This document shows positions 1-6,875 of a DNA stretch of 9,104 bases, piece after piece. Source of the stretch: Lachnoclostridium sp. UBA6475 (GTDB taxonomy: Bacteria; Bacillota; Clostridia; Lachnospirales; Lachnospiraceae); the NCBI GenBank assembly GCA_002435545.1, contig DJNB01000201.1, positions 1 through 9,104 of the forward strand, in the 5' to 3' direction. The number at the start of each line of letters is the position of its first letter. Within the stretch, counting starts at the first letter, position 1. A program made the position numbers and the translations under genes. The notes beneath the pieces are model-generated. The model had not been told where the DNA came from. It saw only the letters and a list, made by a program, of their open reading frames with translations, and did not search any database.

Positions 1-2131
1 TTTTCAGCATCAGCACCACAAGGTTTTTCCCAATATCGTGGATATCTCCTTTTACTGTCGCCATCACGATCGTATCCAGTTTCTGATCTCCACGCTCTTT
101 TGCAAGGTATGGTTCCAGGTAATCAATCGCCTTTTCCATCGCCTCAGCACTGGCTATCAGCTGCGGAAGGAAATATGTTCCCTTCTCAAACAATTCTCCG
201 ACATGATTGATCGCCGGGATCAAATAATTGTCAATGATCTGCCCCGGTTTTTCTCCCTTTTCAATCTCTTCTTTGGCAAGAGAAAGTGCCTGTCCGTCTT
301 TTCCTTTTACGACAGCAAGATACAACGGATGTCCATCTTCTTCGCTGCTCTGGCGGTTTGCATTATTTCCGGTAGAAATCTCTGCCTTATTCACACCATT
401 GATATAGTTCAGATCCGCATTTGCTTTATTTAAAAGTAAATCCGTCGCCAATGCCGCATTGGTTAGGAGCGTCTGACTTGGGTTCGCGATTGCCATCGTA
501 AGCCCCTGTGCAATTGCCATCGTCAAAAAGGCGGTATTGACAAACTGGCGCTCCGGAAGTCCAAAGGAAATATTTGACAATCCGCAGATCGTAGCAACTC
601 CCAGTTCTTCCTTACAGTAGCGAATGGTTTCCAGCACTTCGATCGCCGCCTTTTTGTTGGCACCGATCGTCGCCACAAGTCCGTCCACCACAATATCCTT
701 TTCTGACAGGCCATATTTCTTTGCCTCTGTCAATATGGTATGGATAATTCCTTTCTTTTCTTCCAGATTTTCCGGAAGTCCTTTATCGGACAGCGGAAGC
801 AGGATAAACATCGCTCCATATTTTTTTGCCGCCGGGATCAAATGCTTTATCTTCTCCGGTTCGAGTGAAATCGAATTGATCAAGGCACGCCCCGGATAGA
901 TACGCAGCGCTTCTTCCACGATATCCACATAACTGGAATCGATGCAAAGCGGCACATCGACCGCAAGCGTCAATTCGTTGACTGCCATCAGCATCATTTC
1001 TTTTTCATCAATGCCATTGGTTCCCATATTGACATCGAGAATTTTGGCGCCCTTTGCCACCTGCTCCTCTGCCATATCAATGACAAGATCCATCTTTTTC
1101 CGGCGCAGTTCTTCCTGAAGATTTTTCTTTCCGGTCGGATTGATACGCTCTCCGACGATAGAGAACGTTCCATCCAGATCGATTTCTAAAAAGTTTCTTT
1201 CATTCGTGAGTGCCCGGATCTTCTTTTTCTCTGGAAGCACTGCTTTCTCATTTTCCAGATTTTGTATCATTTTTTGGATGTGAAGTGGCGTGGTACCGCA
1301 GCATCCACCAAGGATCGTAGCTCCCATCTGTGCCAGTGGAAACATCTCTTTGGCAAATTCTTCCGCATCCATATCATATGTCGTCTTACCGTCTTCGAGC
1401 TTTGGAAGCCCCGCATTTGGCTTTACTACGAGCGGAATACTGCTGACACGCAGCATTCTCTGAACGACCTCATGCATTTTATCCGGTCCGGTTGAACAAT
1501 TCAGTCCTACGGCATCCACGCCCATCGATTCCATTACAATAACTGCCGTCTCCGGATTCGTACCAAACAGGGTGCGCATATCATCCTGAAATGTCAATGT
1601 CACCAGGATCGGGATGGTATCTCCGCAGGTCTCTTTGATCGCGAGAACCGCTCCACGGCATTCCTGCAGACTCATCATCGTCTCTACCGCAAACAGATCC
1701 ACACCGGCGTCGATCAACGCATTTACCTGTTCTTTGTATACGTCGATCAACTCTTCCAGGGTAAGCGTTCCCATCGGATACAGCTGTTCTCCGGTCATCG
1801 TCATATCCCCGGCGATATAAATCTTACGCGTCGTACTGCTTTCTTCTACTGCCTGCCGGCTGAGTGCAACCAGCTGCTGCGTCATCTCATGAAGTTTGTC
1901 TTCCAATCCATATTCGGCAAGTTTAATCCGGTTACAGGTAAATGTAGGCGCATAAAGCACATCACTTCCTGCCAGAATGTACTGCTTCTGCAATTCCACA
2001 AATACATCCGGGTGATTCAAGATCCAAAGTTCCGGGCATTCTCCCGCCTGCATTCCATGTTCCTGCAGGTTTGAGCCGGTCGCTCCATCCAAAAATACAA
2101 ATCCTTGTTGAATATATTCTCTAAAATTCAT
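1..2131 (-). CDS. metH: Cobalamin-dependent methionine synthase, 3' end cut by window edge
   Basis: The protein transfers a methyl group from methyltetrahydrofolate through cobalamin to homocysteine, making methionine in the cytoplasm. An uninterrupted reading frame runs from ATG at 2131 off the left edge (about 710 codons visible). The N-terminal homocysteine-binding domain (about 1-300) carries the zinc ligands Cys212 (in GLNCSTGP) and Cys277/Cys278 (in GGCCGTTP). The pterin-binding domain follows, with GERINPTGKK from residue 327 and a DVNMGT motif. A helical cap (about 595-685, with FLPQLIASAEAM) then leads into the cobalamin-binding domain, whose GDIHDIGKN motif contains the probable axial ligand His698. 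Only the last part of the B12 domain and any reactivation domain lie outside, so their presence cannot be judged; many clostridial forms lack the reactivation domain. The start is supported by AAAGGCGG upstream. It follows proS after 32 bases with no terminator seen. Identity is secure. Confidence 0.96.
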   Translation of the reverse strand, partial: MNFREYIQQGFVFLDGATGSNLQEHGMQAGECPELWILNHPDVFVELQKQYILAGSDVLYAPTFTCNRIKLAEYGLEDKLHEMTQQLVALSRQAVEESSTTRKIYIAGDMTMTGEQLYPMGTLTLEELIDVYKEQVNALIDAGVDLFAVETMMSLQECRGAVLAIKETCGDTIPILVTLTFQDDMRTLFGTNPETAVIVMESMGVDAVGLNCSTGPDKMHEVVQRMLRVSSIPLVVKPNAGLPKLEDGKTTYDMDAEEFAKEMFPLAQMGATILGGCCGTTPLHIQKMIQNLENEKAVLPEKKKIRALTNERNFLEIDLDGTFSIVGERINPTGKKNLQEELRRKKMDLVIDMAEEQVAKGAKILDVNMGTNGIDEKEMMLMAVNELTLAVDVPLCIDSSYVDIVEEALRIYPGRALINSISLEPEKIKHLIPAAKKYGAMFILLPLSDKGLPENLEEKKGIIHTILTEAKKYGLSEKDIVVDGLVATIGANKKAAIEVLETIRYCKEELGVATICGLSNISFGLPERQFVNTAFLTMAIAQGLTMAIANPSQTLLTNAALATDLLLNKANADLNYINGVNKAEISTGNNANRQSSEEDGHPLYLAVVKGKDGQALSLAKEEIEKGEKPGQIIDNYLIPAINHVGELFEKGTYFLPQLIASAEAMEKAIDYLEPYLAKERGDQKLDTIVMATVKGDIHDIGKNLVVLMLK

Positions 2132-2163
2132 AGATTCCGCCTTTCCTGGTACACTGCTTTTTA

Positions 2164-3912
2164 TTATTCCTGAAACGGTTTTACCCCTTCTTCGATCTCA
2201 TCATACAGTTTCTGTACCAATTCTTTCACTTTTGTAACTGCTTCCTCAAGAGGCACCTGTACCTGTACGGATTTGTCTCTTGTGGAAATCTCAACAACAC
2301 CATTTTTCATATTTCTTGGGCTTACCACCACACGGACCGGCACACCGAGCAGGTCGGCATCCGAGAACATCGCACCGGCACGCACATTACGGTCATCGTA
2401 AAGCACTTCCAGACGCTCTTTCTGCAACCCGTCATACAATTTATCTGCAAATTCTTTACATTCTGCATCGTCCGCACGCATACAGCAAAGCTGTACTTCC
2501 CAAGGAGCGATCGTGATCGGCCAGATCGGACCGTAATCATCGCGGCGTACTTCACAGACGGAAGCTGCCAATCTGCCTACTCCGATACCGTAACATCCCA
2601 TGATCGGATTGTGCTTTTTGCCATCCTGATCGAGATATTCCATTCCCATCGTCTTTGTATATTTTGTTCCTAATTGGAAAATGTTTCCAACTTCAATACC
2701 GCGGGCAATCTTTAATTTTGGTTTTCCGCAGCATGGACATATTCCACCGTCAATCGCTTTGGCAAAATCACCATATTCTGCATCCGGTATATCCCGTTCC
2801 ATATTTAAACCAACATAATGTTTATCTACTTCATTTCCGCCGCAGCAGAGATTTTCAATGCCTTTCAGTGAATTATCGTAAAGTACCGTAATTCCTTCCG
2901 GAAGCTGGTATGCTCCGATAAAGCCTGCATGAAGACCGCAGTCTTCTGTGATCACTGCCGGATGGATTGCTGCACCGAGATAATTTGTAATCTTCGTCTC
3001 ATTGGCTTCCAGATCCCCACGAATAAACAATACCACGTAGGAGTCATCTTCATTCTTCTGGTAAACAACCGCTTTCATAGAGTTTTCTACCGGAAGATGC
3101 AGATAATCGCAGACTTCTTCAATCGTATGCTGGTCCGGCGTGTCCACTGATTTCAGTTCTGATTTTTCCAATTTCTGGTCTTTATTTTCAATGATGCTCT
3201 CTGCCGCTTCCATATTCGCACGGTAATCACATTCGTCACAAAGTACGATCGTATCTTCTCCAACCGGTGTCAAAAGCATGTACTCATGCGACAAACTTCC
3301 GCCCATCATACCGGAATCCGAAGCTACCACAGCCACCTCCGGAATACCGGCGCGGGCAAAGATACGCTGATAGGCTTTATACATACGATCATAATATTTC
3401 TCCAGGTCTTCCTGTGAAGTATGGAAAGAATAAGCATCTTTCATCGTAAATTCACGGACACGGATCATTCCGGCACGAGGGCGCGCCTCATCACGGAATT
3501 TTGTCTGCACCTGATAGATCATAAATGGATATTTGGTATAACTGTTTGCATACTCACGCACGAGATGTACGGCTGCCTCTTCGTGAGTCATTCCCAAAAC
3601 CATCTGGGCATTGTTGCGGTCTTTAAAGCGGAGAAGTTCGCTTCCCACGCTCTCAAAACGTCCGGACTCTTCCCATAAACTTCCCGGAAGTGCTACCGGA
3701 AACAATACTTCCTGTCCATCCAGTGCATCCATTTCCTCACGAATGATTTTTTCAATCTTCGCGGTAATTCTTTTCAGTGGTGGAAACTGGGAATAAATAC
3801 CATTTGCCACGCTCTTCATATATCCTCCGCGCACCATCAGCGCATGGCTCTCGATCGCACAATCCGATGGTCTTTCTTTAAAGCGGTCTCCAATCATTTT
3901 ATCAAGTTTCAT
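2164..3912 (-). CDS. proS: Prolyl-tRNA synthetase, bacterial type with editing insertion
   Basis: This cytoplasmic class II enzyme charges tRNA-Pro with proline. At 582 residues it has the usual length of the bacterial form. Motif 1 is around 70-98 (LFPVALPGSLWEESGRF), motif 2 around 138-163 (FRDEARPRAG then REFTMKDAYSF), and motif 3 around 437-451 (GCYGIGVGRLAAS). Between motifs 2 and 3 lies the insertion that in this family hydrolyses mischarged Ala-tRNA-Pro (about 225-400), including the Lys280 region and a GDLEANETK stretch. Two cysteine pairs bracket it, CDEC at 225-228 and CPCC at 392-395, plausibly structural metal ligands. The C-terminal anticodon-binding domain starts near 467 (IAPWEVQL). 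The ATG at 3912 is preceded by a strong AGGAGG six bases upstream. That site includes the stop codon of the MATE gene, which suggests translational coupling. The 10-base gap leaves no space for a T-box leader. Confidence 0.98.
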   Translation of the reverse strand: MKLDKMIGDRFKERPSDCAIESHALMVRGGYMKSVANGIYSQFPPLKRITAKIEKIIREEMDALDGQEVLFPVALPGSLWEESGRFESVGSELLRFKDRNNAQMVLGMTHEEAAVHLVREYANSYTKYPFMIYQVQTKFRDEARPRAGMIRVREFTMKDAYSFHTSQEDLEKYYDRMYKAYQRIFARAGIPEVAVVASDSGMMGGSLSHEYMLLTPVGEDTIVLCDECDYRANMEAAESIIENKDQKLEKSELKSVDTPDQHTIEEVCDYLHLPVENSMKAVVYQKNEDDSYVVLFIRGDLEANETKITNYLGAAIHPAVITEDCGLHAGFIGAYQLPEGITVLYDNSLKGIENLCCGGNEVDKHYVGLNMERDIPDAEYGDFAKAIDGGICPCCGKPKLKIARGIEVGNIFQLGTKYTKTMGMEYLDQDGKKHNPIMGCYGIGVGRLAASVCEVRRDDYGPIWPITIAPWEVQLCCMRADDAECKEFADKLYDGLQKERLEVLYDDRNVRAGAMFSDADLLGVPVRVVVSPRNMKNGVVEISTRDKSVQVQVPLEEAVTKVKELVQKLYDEIEEGVKPFQE

Positions 3913-3922
3913 AATGTTCCTC

Positions 3923-5302
3923 CTAATTTAATAATTTAATTTTTTTATGATACAATCTTTTAAATAAAATTGCACTAAATGTCAATGAGCATACCTCTGC
4001 AATCGGAAATGCCCACCATATTGCGTTCAGCCCAAATACATGTGACAAGATAAAGGCTGCCGGCAATATAACAATCAACTGCCGAAGTGCAGATACCATC
4101 AAACTGGCAAGTCCTTCTCCAAATGCCTGGAATGTTGACATCAATATGATAGAGCATCCTGCAAGTATAAAATGTGTACAAATAATACGCAATGCCATTT
4201 TCCCAATTTTTAACATTTCCGGAGAGGCATCAAACAAAAGCAGCAGCTTGTCCGGTATCGCAAGGAAAATGCACATTCCGATGAACATGATCGACACCGA
4301 TATCGCAATACCAAAGCGAATGGTCTGAATAATCCTTTCCTTCTTTCTCGCCCCGTAGTTGTAAGCAATGATTGGAATAATTCCATTGTTTAATCCAAAT
4401 ACCGGCATAAAGATAAAACTGTTTAATTTAAAGTAAACACCAAACACGGCAACGGCCGTTGTCGAAAACGGTGCCAGAATCTTATTCATGCCATAGGTCA
4501 TGACCGATCCGATTGCCTGCATAATAATTGAGGGAATCCCGACGCGGTAGATTATTCCGATCGTCGCACCATGCGGCTTCATTTTTCGAAAACTCAGCGA
4601 TACATCGGTATTCTTTGTGATATTAAAAAATACCGCAAGACTCATCGCAATGATCTGTCCCACTACCGTCGCAGCTGCCGCTCCGGCAATTCCCAGACGC
4701 GGTGCTCCGCACAATCCGAAAATTAAAATTGGGTCAAGGATAATATTTACCACCGCTCCGACCCCTTGGGTGATCATGGTAAAAAATGTTTTTCCTGTCG
4801 CCTGTAAAATACGTTCTAACATCATTTCCAGCATAATACCAAAAGAAAAGATCAAACAGATCTGTAGATAGGAAGTACCATAACTTACAATTTCCTGTGC
4901 ATTCGGCAGGGAAGTATCTACCTGGGATTCAAAAAACATCCGTGAACCAAAGATTCCAAATATAGCAAATACCACGTAACTGATCAGCATAAGCAGAAAT
5001 CCCATATTGGCTGCCCGGTCCGCCTCTTCAAACTTCTTTTCTCCAAGGCTCCTTGATAATAGAGCGTTTACTCCAACTCCGGTGCCTCCAGCCACGGCAA
5101 TCATCAACGTCTGGATGGGAAAAGCAAGTGACACCGCTGTCAAGGCATCTTCACTGATGCGTGATACAAAAATACTGTCTACAATATTATACAGTGCCTG
5201 TACGAGCATCGATGCCATCATGGGCAGCGACATCGTAATCAATAGTTTTTTTACGGGCATCGTCCCCATTTTGTTTTCTTTTCTCTCTGTCATCTGTTCC
5301 AT
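3923..5302 (-). CDS. MATE family multidrug/cation efflux transporter
   Basis: This is an inner-membrane antiporter that exports drugs or other small molecules using a sodium or proton gradient; its substrate cannot be read from the sequence. The 459 residues fit the family, and the hydrophobic pattern suits twelve membrane helices in two MatE repeats. Family-like stretches are YNIVDSIFVSRI (38-49), GTGVGVNALLSRSLG (73-87), the NIILDPILIFG segment (186-196) followed by a glycine/alanine-rich helix (204-215), GLNNGIIPIIAYNYGARK (303-320) and FQAFGEG (391-397). The last two sit in the second repeat. The first ATG has a stretched Shine-Dalgarno (GAGGA about 13 bases upstream, at the stop of the phosphatase gene). 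Met4 or Met12 are possible alternative starts. The gap to the phosphatase gene is 16 bases, so the two are probably co-transcribed. Closest functional comparison is with MepA/DinF-like clostridial MATE proteins; assignment below family level is not supported. Confidence 0.95.
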   Translation of the reverse strand: MEQMTERKENKMGTMPVKKLLITMSLPMMASMLVQALYNIVDSIFVSRISEDALTAVSLAFPIQTLMIAVAGGTGVGVNALLSRSLGEKKFEEADRAANMGFLLMLISYVVFAIFGIFGSRMFFESQVDTSLPNAQEIVSYGTSYLQICLIFSFGIMLEMMLERILQATGKTFFTMITQGVGAVVNIILDPILIFGLCGAPRLGIAGAAAATVVGQIIAMSLAVFFNITKNTDVSLSFRKMKPHGATIGIIYRVGIPSIIMQAIGSVMTYGMNKILAPFSTTAVAVFGVYFKLNSFIFMPVFGLNNGIIPIIAYNYGARKKERIIQTIRFGIAISVSIMFIGMCIFLAIPDKLLLLFDASPEMLKIGKMALRIICTHFILAGCSIILMSTFQAFGEGLASLMVSALRQLIVILPAAFILSHVFGLNAIWWAFPIAEVCSLTFSAILFKRLYHKKIKLLN

Positions 5303-5318
5303 ATAAAATTCTCTTTCC

Positions 5319-5987
5319 TCACTTTCTCATCTTCGGTTCTTCGGATATCAAAGATGTCTTCCAATATTTCCGAAGCAATTCCGGTGCTGCCATCAGATGC
5401 TCATAGTCATTCAGCCGCTCCAGATAAAATCTTCCGGTTTTTTCATCGTATAAAATCTCCGTAATACTTGTATTTTCCAAGTCAATTGCAAATTGCAGTT
5501 TATGCTTCATCGGCATATGTAAAAGAAAGGCACACAATGCCCGGATTACACCACCATGTGTCACAATCGCCACCCGCTTTTCGGGGGCTTCACATATCTT
5601 TTTAAAATCATTTTTAATCCGGTCAATGACATCTTGTCCATTTTCTCCTCCGGGATACGCCAGATCACTTTCCTGCGCGGCACGCCGACGGACAAACGTC
5701 CCATAACGTGACTCAATCTCTTCATTAGATAGACCGGTCAGTTTTCCAAATTCAATCTCGTGAAACGATTCCACGCTTCTGACAGGAAGTCCCGTCGCTT
5801 TCGAAATTGCCTGAGCCGTTTCCTGTGCCCGTTTTAATTCGCTTGCATATAAGGCTTCCAGACTATACGAAATAAGCCTGTCTGCCACAAGACCCGCCTG
5901 TCTTCTTCCTGCGTCATCCAGACTTACATCGACATTACATAACTTTGATGACTGCCTGCCATGACGAATCAGATAAATTTCTTTCAT
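5319..5987 (-). CDS. Histidine phosphatase family protein (phosphoglycerate mutase/CobC-like)
   Basis: This is a cytoplasmic phosphatase or phosphomutase that forms a phosphohistidine intermediate. The 222-residue protein opens with LIRHGRQ, giving the nucleophile His9 with Arg8. The second arginine is Arg53 (SELKRAQETA), the likely acid is Glu77 in HEIEFG, and the second catalytic histidine is His144 in VTHGGV. All core residues are therefore present. The YPGGENGQDV segment (111-120) resembles the PGGES region of small phosphatases such as CobC (alpha-ribazole phosphatase) and broad-specificity PhoE-like enzymes more than glycolytic mutases. A charged tail after about residue 190 extends beyond the minimal fold. 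Start ATG at 5987 has AGAGGTGA about seven bases upstream and lies only about 18 bases below the predicted transcription start, so it is probably first in the operon with the MATE gene, proS and metH. The true substrate is not determinable here. Confidence 0.92.
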   Translation of the reverse strand: MKEIYLIRHGRQSSKLCNVDVSLDDAGRRQAGLVADRLISYSLEALYASELKRAQETAQAISKATGLPVRSVESFHEIEFGKLTGLSNEEIESRYGTFVRRRAAQESDLAYPGGENGQDVIDRIKNDFKKICEAPEKRVAIVTHGGVIRALCAFLLHMPMKHKLQFAIDLENTSITEILYDEKTGRFYLERLNDYEHLMAAPELLRKYWKTSLISEEPKMRK

Positions 5988-6011
5988 CTGTTATCACCTC
6001 TGCAATCTCAT

Positions 6012-6040
6012 ATTATATAACGGATATAATTTTTTGTAAA
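6012..6040 (-). promoter_or_regulatory. Sigma-A promoter of the phosphatase-MATE-proS-metH run
   Basis: On the minus strand the -35 is TTTACA (6040-6035), the spacer is 17 bases, and the -10 is a perfect TATAAT (6017-6012). Only one base differs from the full consensus. Predicted transcription starts near 6005, about 18 bases before the phosphatase ATG at 5987, leaving a very short leader with no room for a riboswitch. Confidence 0.82.
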
Positions 6041-6052
6041 GAAACTTTCTTT
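6038..6052. repeat. 15-base palindrome overlapping the -35 of the operon promoter
   Basis: AAAGAAA, a central C, and TTTCTTT form a perfect 7+1+7 palindrome. It covers half of the -35 hexamer of the downstream promoter and touches the stop codon of the LytTR gene. No U-tract follows on either strand, so it is a poor terminator. Its position suits an operator for a dimeric regulator, but A/T-rich palindromes can occur by chance. Confidence 0.5.
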
Positions 6053-6405
6053 CAAATATAATGCATATTTTCCAAAAAATTCTTCCGATAATGCCTTCCA
6101 ACAGCAATATTCCCGAAATAATTCTTTAAAATAATAACATTTTTCGAACAGACAAATTGTTCTACATACATCCTGTTTACCAAATATGACTTATGACATT
6201 GAAACAAAAAATCGTTTCCCAGTCTTTCATGAATTTTACATAAGCTCATATAAGGTATCAAAAAAACACCCTTTTTCGTATGTAAAAATATAGTTCTGCT
6301 GCGATGTTCCACATAAATGATATCCCGGATGTCTAAAGGTATAATCCTTCCATACTTTTGGAAAAATACCATATCATTTTTTCTGGATACAAATTTCTGT
6401 GTCAC
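6052..6405 (-). CDS. Stand-alone LytTR-type DNA-binding regulator
   Basis: The 117-residue protein is essentially one LytTR domain, the beta-rich DNA-binding fold usually joined to a response-regulator receiver (AgrA, LytR, VirR). Recognisable stretches are DIIYVEHRSRTIFLHTKKG (28-46), the FQCHKSYLVN core (68-77) and AVGRHYRKNF (101-110). There is no receiver, sensor or membrane segment, so it is either constitutively active or controlled by abundance or a partner. Translation starts at GTG (6405), overlapping the XRE stop as GTGA, with AGGAGG seven bases upstream; the two are surely co-translated. GC is about 30% by hand count, well below neighbours such as metH (about 47% in a sampled line). 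The targets are unknown; the gene's own upstream region and the adjacent operon promoter are the natural candidates. Confidence 0.9.
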   Translation of the reverse strand: MTQKFVSRKNDMVFFQKYGRIIPLDIRDIIYVEHRSRTIFLHTKKGVFLIPYMSLCKIHERLGNDFLFQCHKSYLVNRMYVEQFVCSKNVIILKNYFGNIAVGRHYRKNFLENMHYI

Positions 6406-6764
6406 AACATTTCCTCCTCTGCCTCTTTCAGACTATGTTTTTTCCTTTCCTTGTAAATTTCTTCACAATTGTCAAGAAGTTGACGCATCATAAAAAACAA
6501 CTCTTCCGGTGTCATTTCAAATAATGCATTGGCGAGGTCCTGTTCCCGCACCTTTCCGGTTATCAAATAGTTCAGATCCATTCCATATTGTCTGTGAAGC
6601 ATATTAAGTCCCACCAGACTAATTGCATGATCACCTCTTTCCCATTTGCGAAAATGTCCGGTAGTCACCCCCAGCGAATCTGCCATATCAGAAGCCGAAA
6701 TATCCATGATGCATCGAAGGTGACGTAATCTTTTTCCTACTTGTTCATTATCAAACAAATCCAT
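6402..6764 (-). CDS. Small XRE-family helix-turn-helix transcriptional regulator
   Basis: A 120-residue cytoplasmic DNA-binding protein. The helix-turn-helix occupies about residues 8-70: GKRLRHLRCIMDISASDMAD forms the first helices, SLGVTTGHFRKWERGDHA the turn and recognition helix with the usual WERG signature, and LNYLITG closes the domain as in many Cro/C1-type repressors. The remaining tail is acidic, helical and without a recognisable domain (LFEMTPEELFFMMRQLLD, then a lysine/glutamate-rich end), and might dimerise or contact the LytTR partner. I chose ATG at 6764 because AGGAG lies eight bases upstream; an in-frame ATG at 6770 exists but would leave only two bases to that site. The 3' end overlaps the LytTR start by four bases. 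The gene is about 40% GC. Whether it represses or activates, and what it senses, cannot be told. Confidence 0.9.
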   Translation of the reverse strand: MDLFDNEQVGKRLRHLRCIMDISASDMADSLGVTTGHFRKWERGDHAISLVGLNMLHRQYGMDLNYLITGKVREQDLANALFEMTPEELFFMMRQLLDNCEEIYKERKKHSLKEAEEEML

Positions 6765-6807
6765 ATTCATCTCTCCTACACTTTTATTCCGCTCATCAAC
6801 TGTGTAT

Positions 6808-6841
6808 CTTTATTTTATCGTACTTTTCTTCAAAAATAAAG
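6808..6841. repeat. Perfect 9-base inverted repeat in front of the XRE gene
   Basis: Read on the minus strand, CTTTATTTT (6841-6833) and AAAATAAAG (6816-6808) are exact inverse copies separated by 16 bases. The arms coincide with the candidate -35 and -10 of the XRE-LytTR promoter, which would suit autoregulation by the XRE protein. A/T-only character of most positions raises the chance-occurrence rate. Confidence 0.5.
6812..6840 (-). promoter_or_regulatory. Weak candidate promoter for the XRE-LytTR pair
   Basis: On the minus strand TTTATT (6840-6835), a 17-base spacer and TAAAAT (6817-6812) resemble a sigma-A promoter. The -10 has five of six matches but the -35 only three. A promoter is expected here because a terminator lies immediately upstream. 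The exact hexamers are uncertain. Confidence 0.35.
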
Positions 6842-6872
6842 TGCGGAAAACGGATTATTTGTCCGCTTTCCG
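6832..6872 (-). terminator. Intrinsic terminator after spoIIP
   Basis: In the minus-strand RNA, an 11-base-pair stem (arms 6872-6862 and 6854-6844) closes a 7-base loop and is followed by a U-rich tract (6840-6832, interrupted by one A). One pair is G-U, which becomes an A-C mismatch if read from the plus strand, so the hairpin serves the minus-strand transcript. It begins three bases after the spoIIP stop codon. Confidence 0.8.
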
Positions 6873-6875
6873 AAT

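Noticed and set aside
38..2074. Open frames on both strands within the metH region, such as the plus-strand frame at 38-433
   Set aside because: The continuous minus-strand metH frame with conserved zinc, pterin and cobalamin motifs explains the whole interval.
2132..2163. Search for a SAM or cobalamin riboswitch, or a terminator, between proS and metH
   Set aside because: The gap is only 32 bases and holds little more than the metH ribosome binding site; no hairpin was seen.
2280..3796. Several open frames of 60-85 codons on the plus strand opposite proS
   Set aside because: They are antisense shadows of a highly conserved enzyme gene, with low-complexity products and no ribosome binding sites or family resemblance.
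6016..6048. Two LytTR-like half sites on the minus strand (AAAGTTTCT and TCCGTTATA) around the operon promoter
   Set aside because: They match eight and seven of nine consensus positions, but are offset by 24 bases rather than the usual 21-22, so the pairing is not convincing.
6795..6803. Single LytTR half site ACAGTTGAT upstream of the XRE gene
   Set aside because: It fits the degenerate consensus, but no second direct repeat occurs 21-22 bases away on either side, and one match in about 100 bases is not rare.
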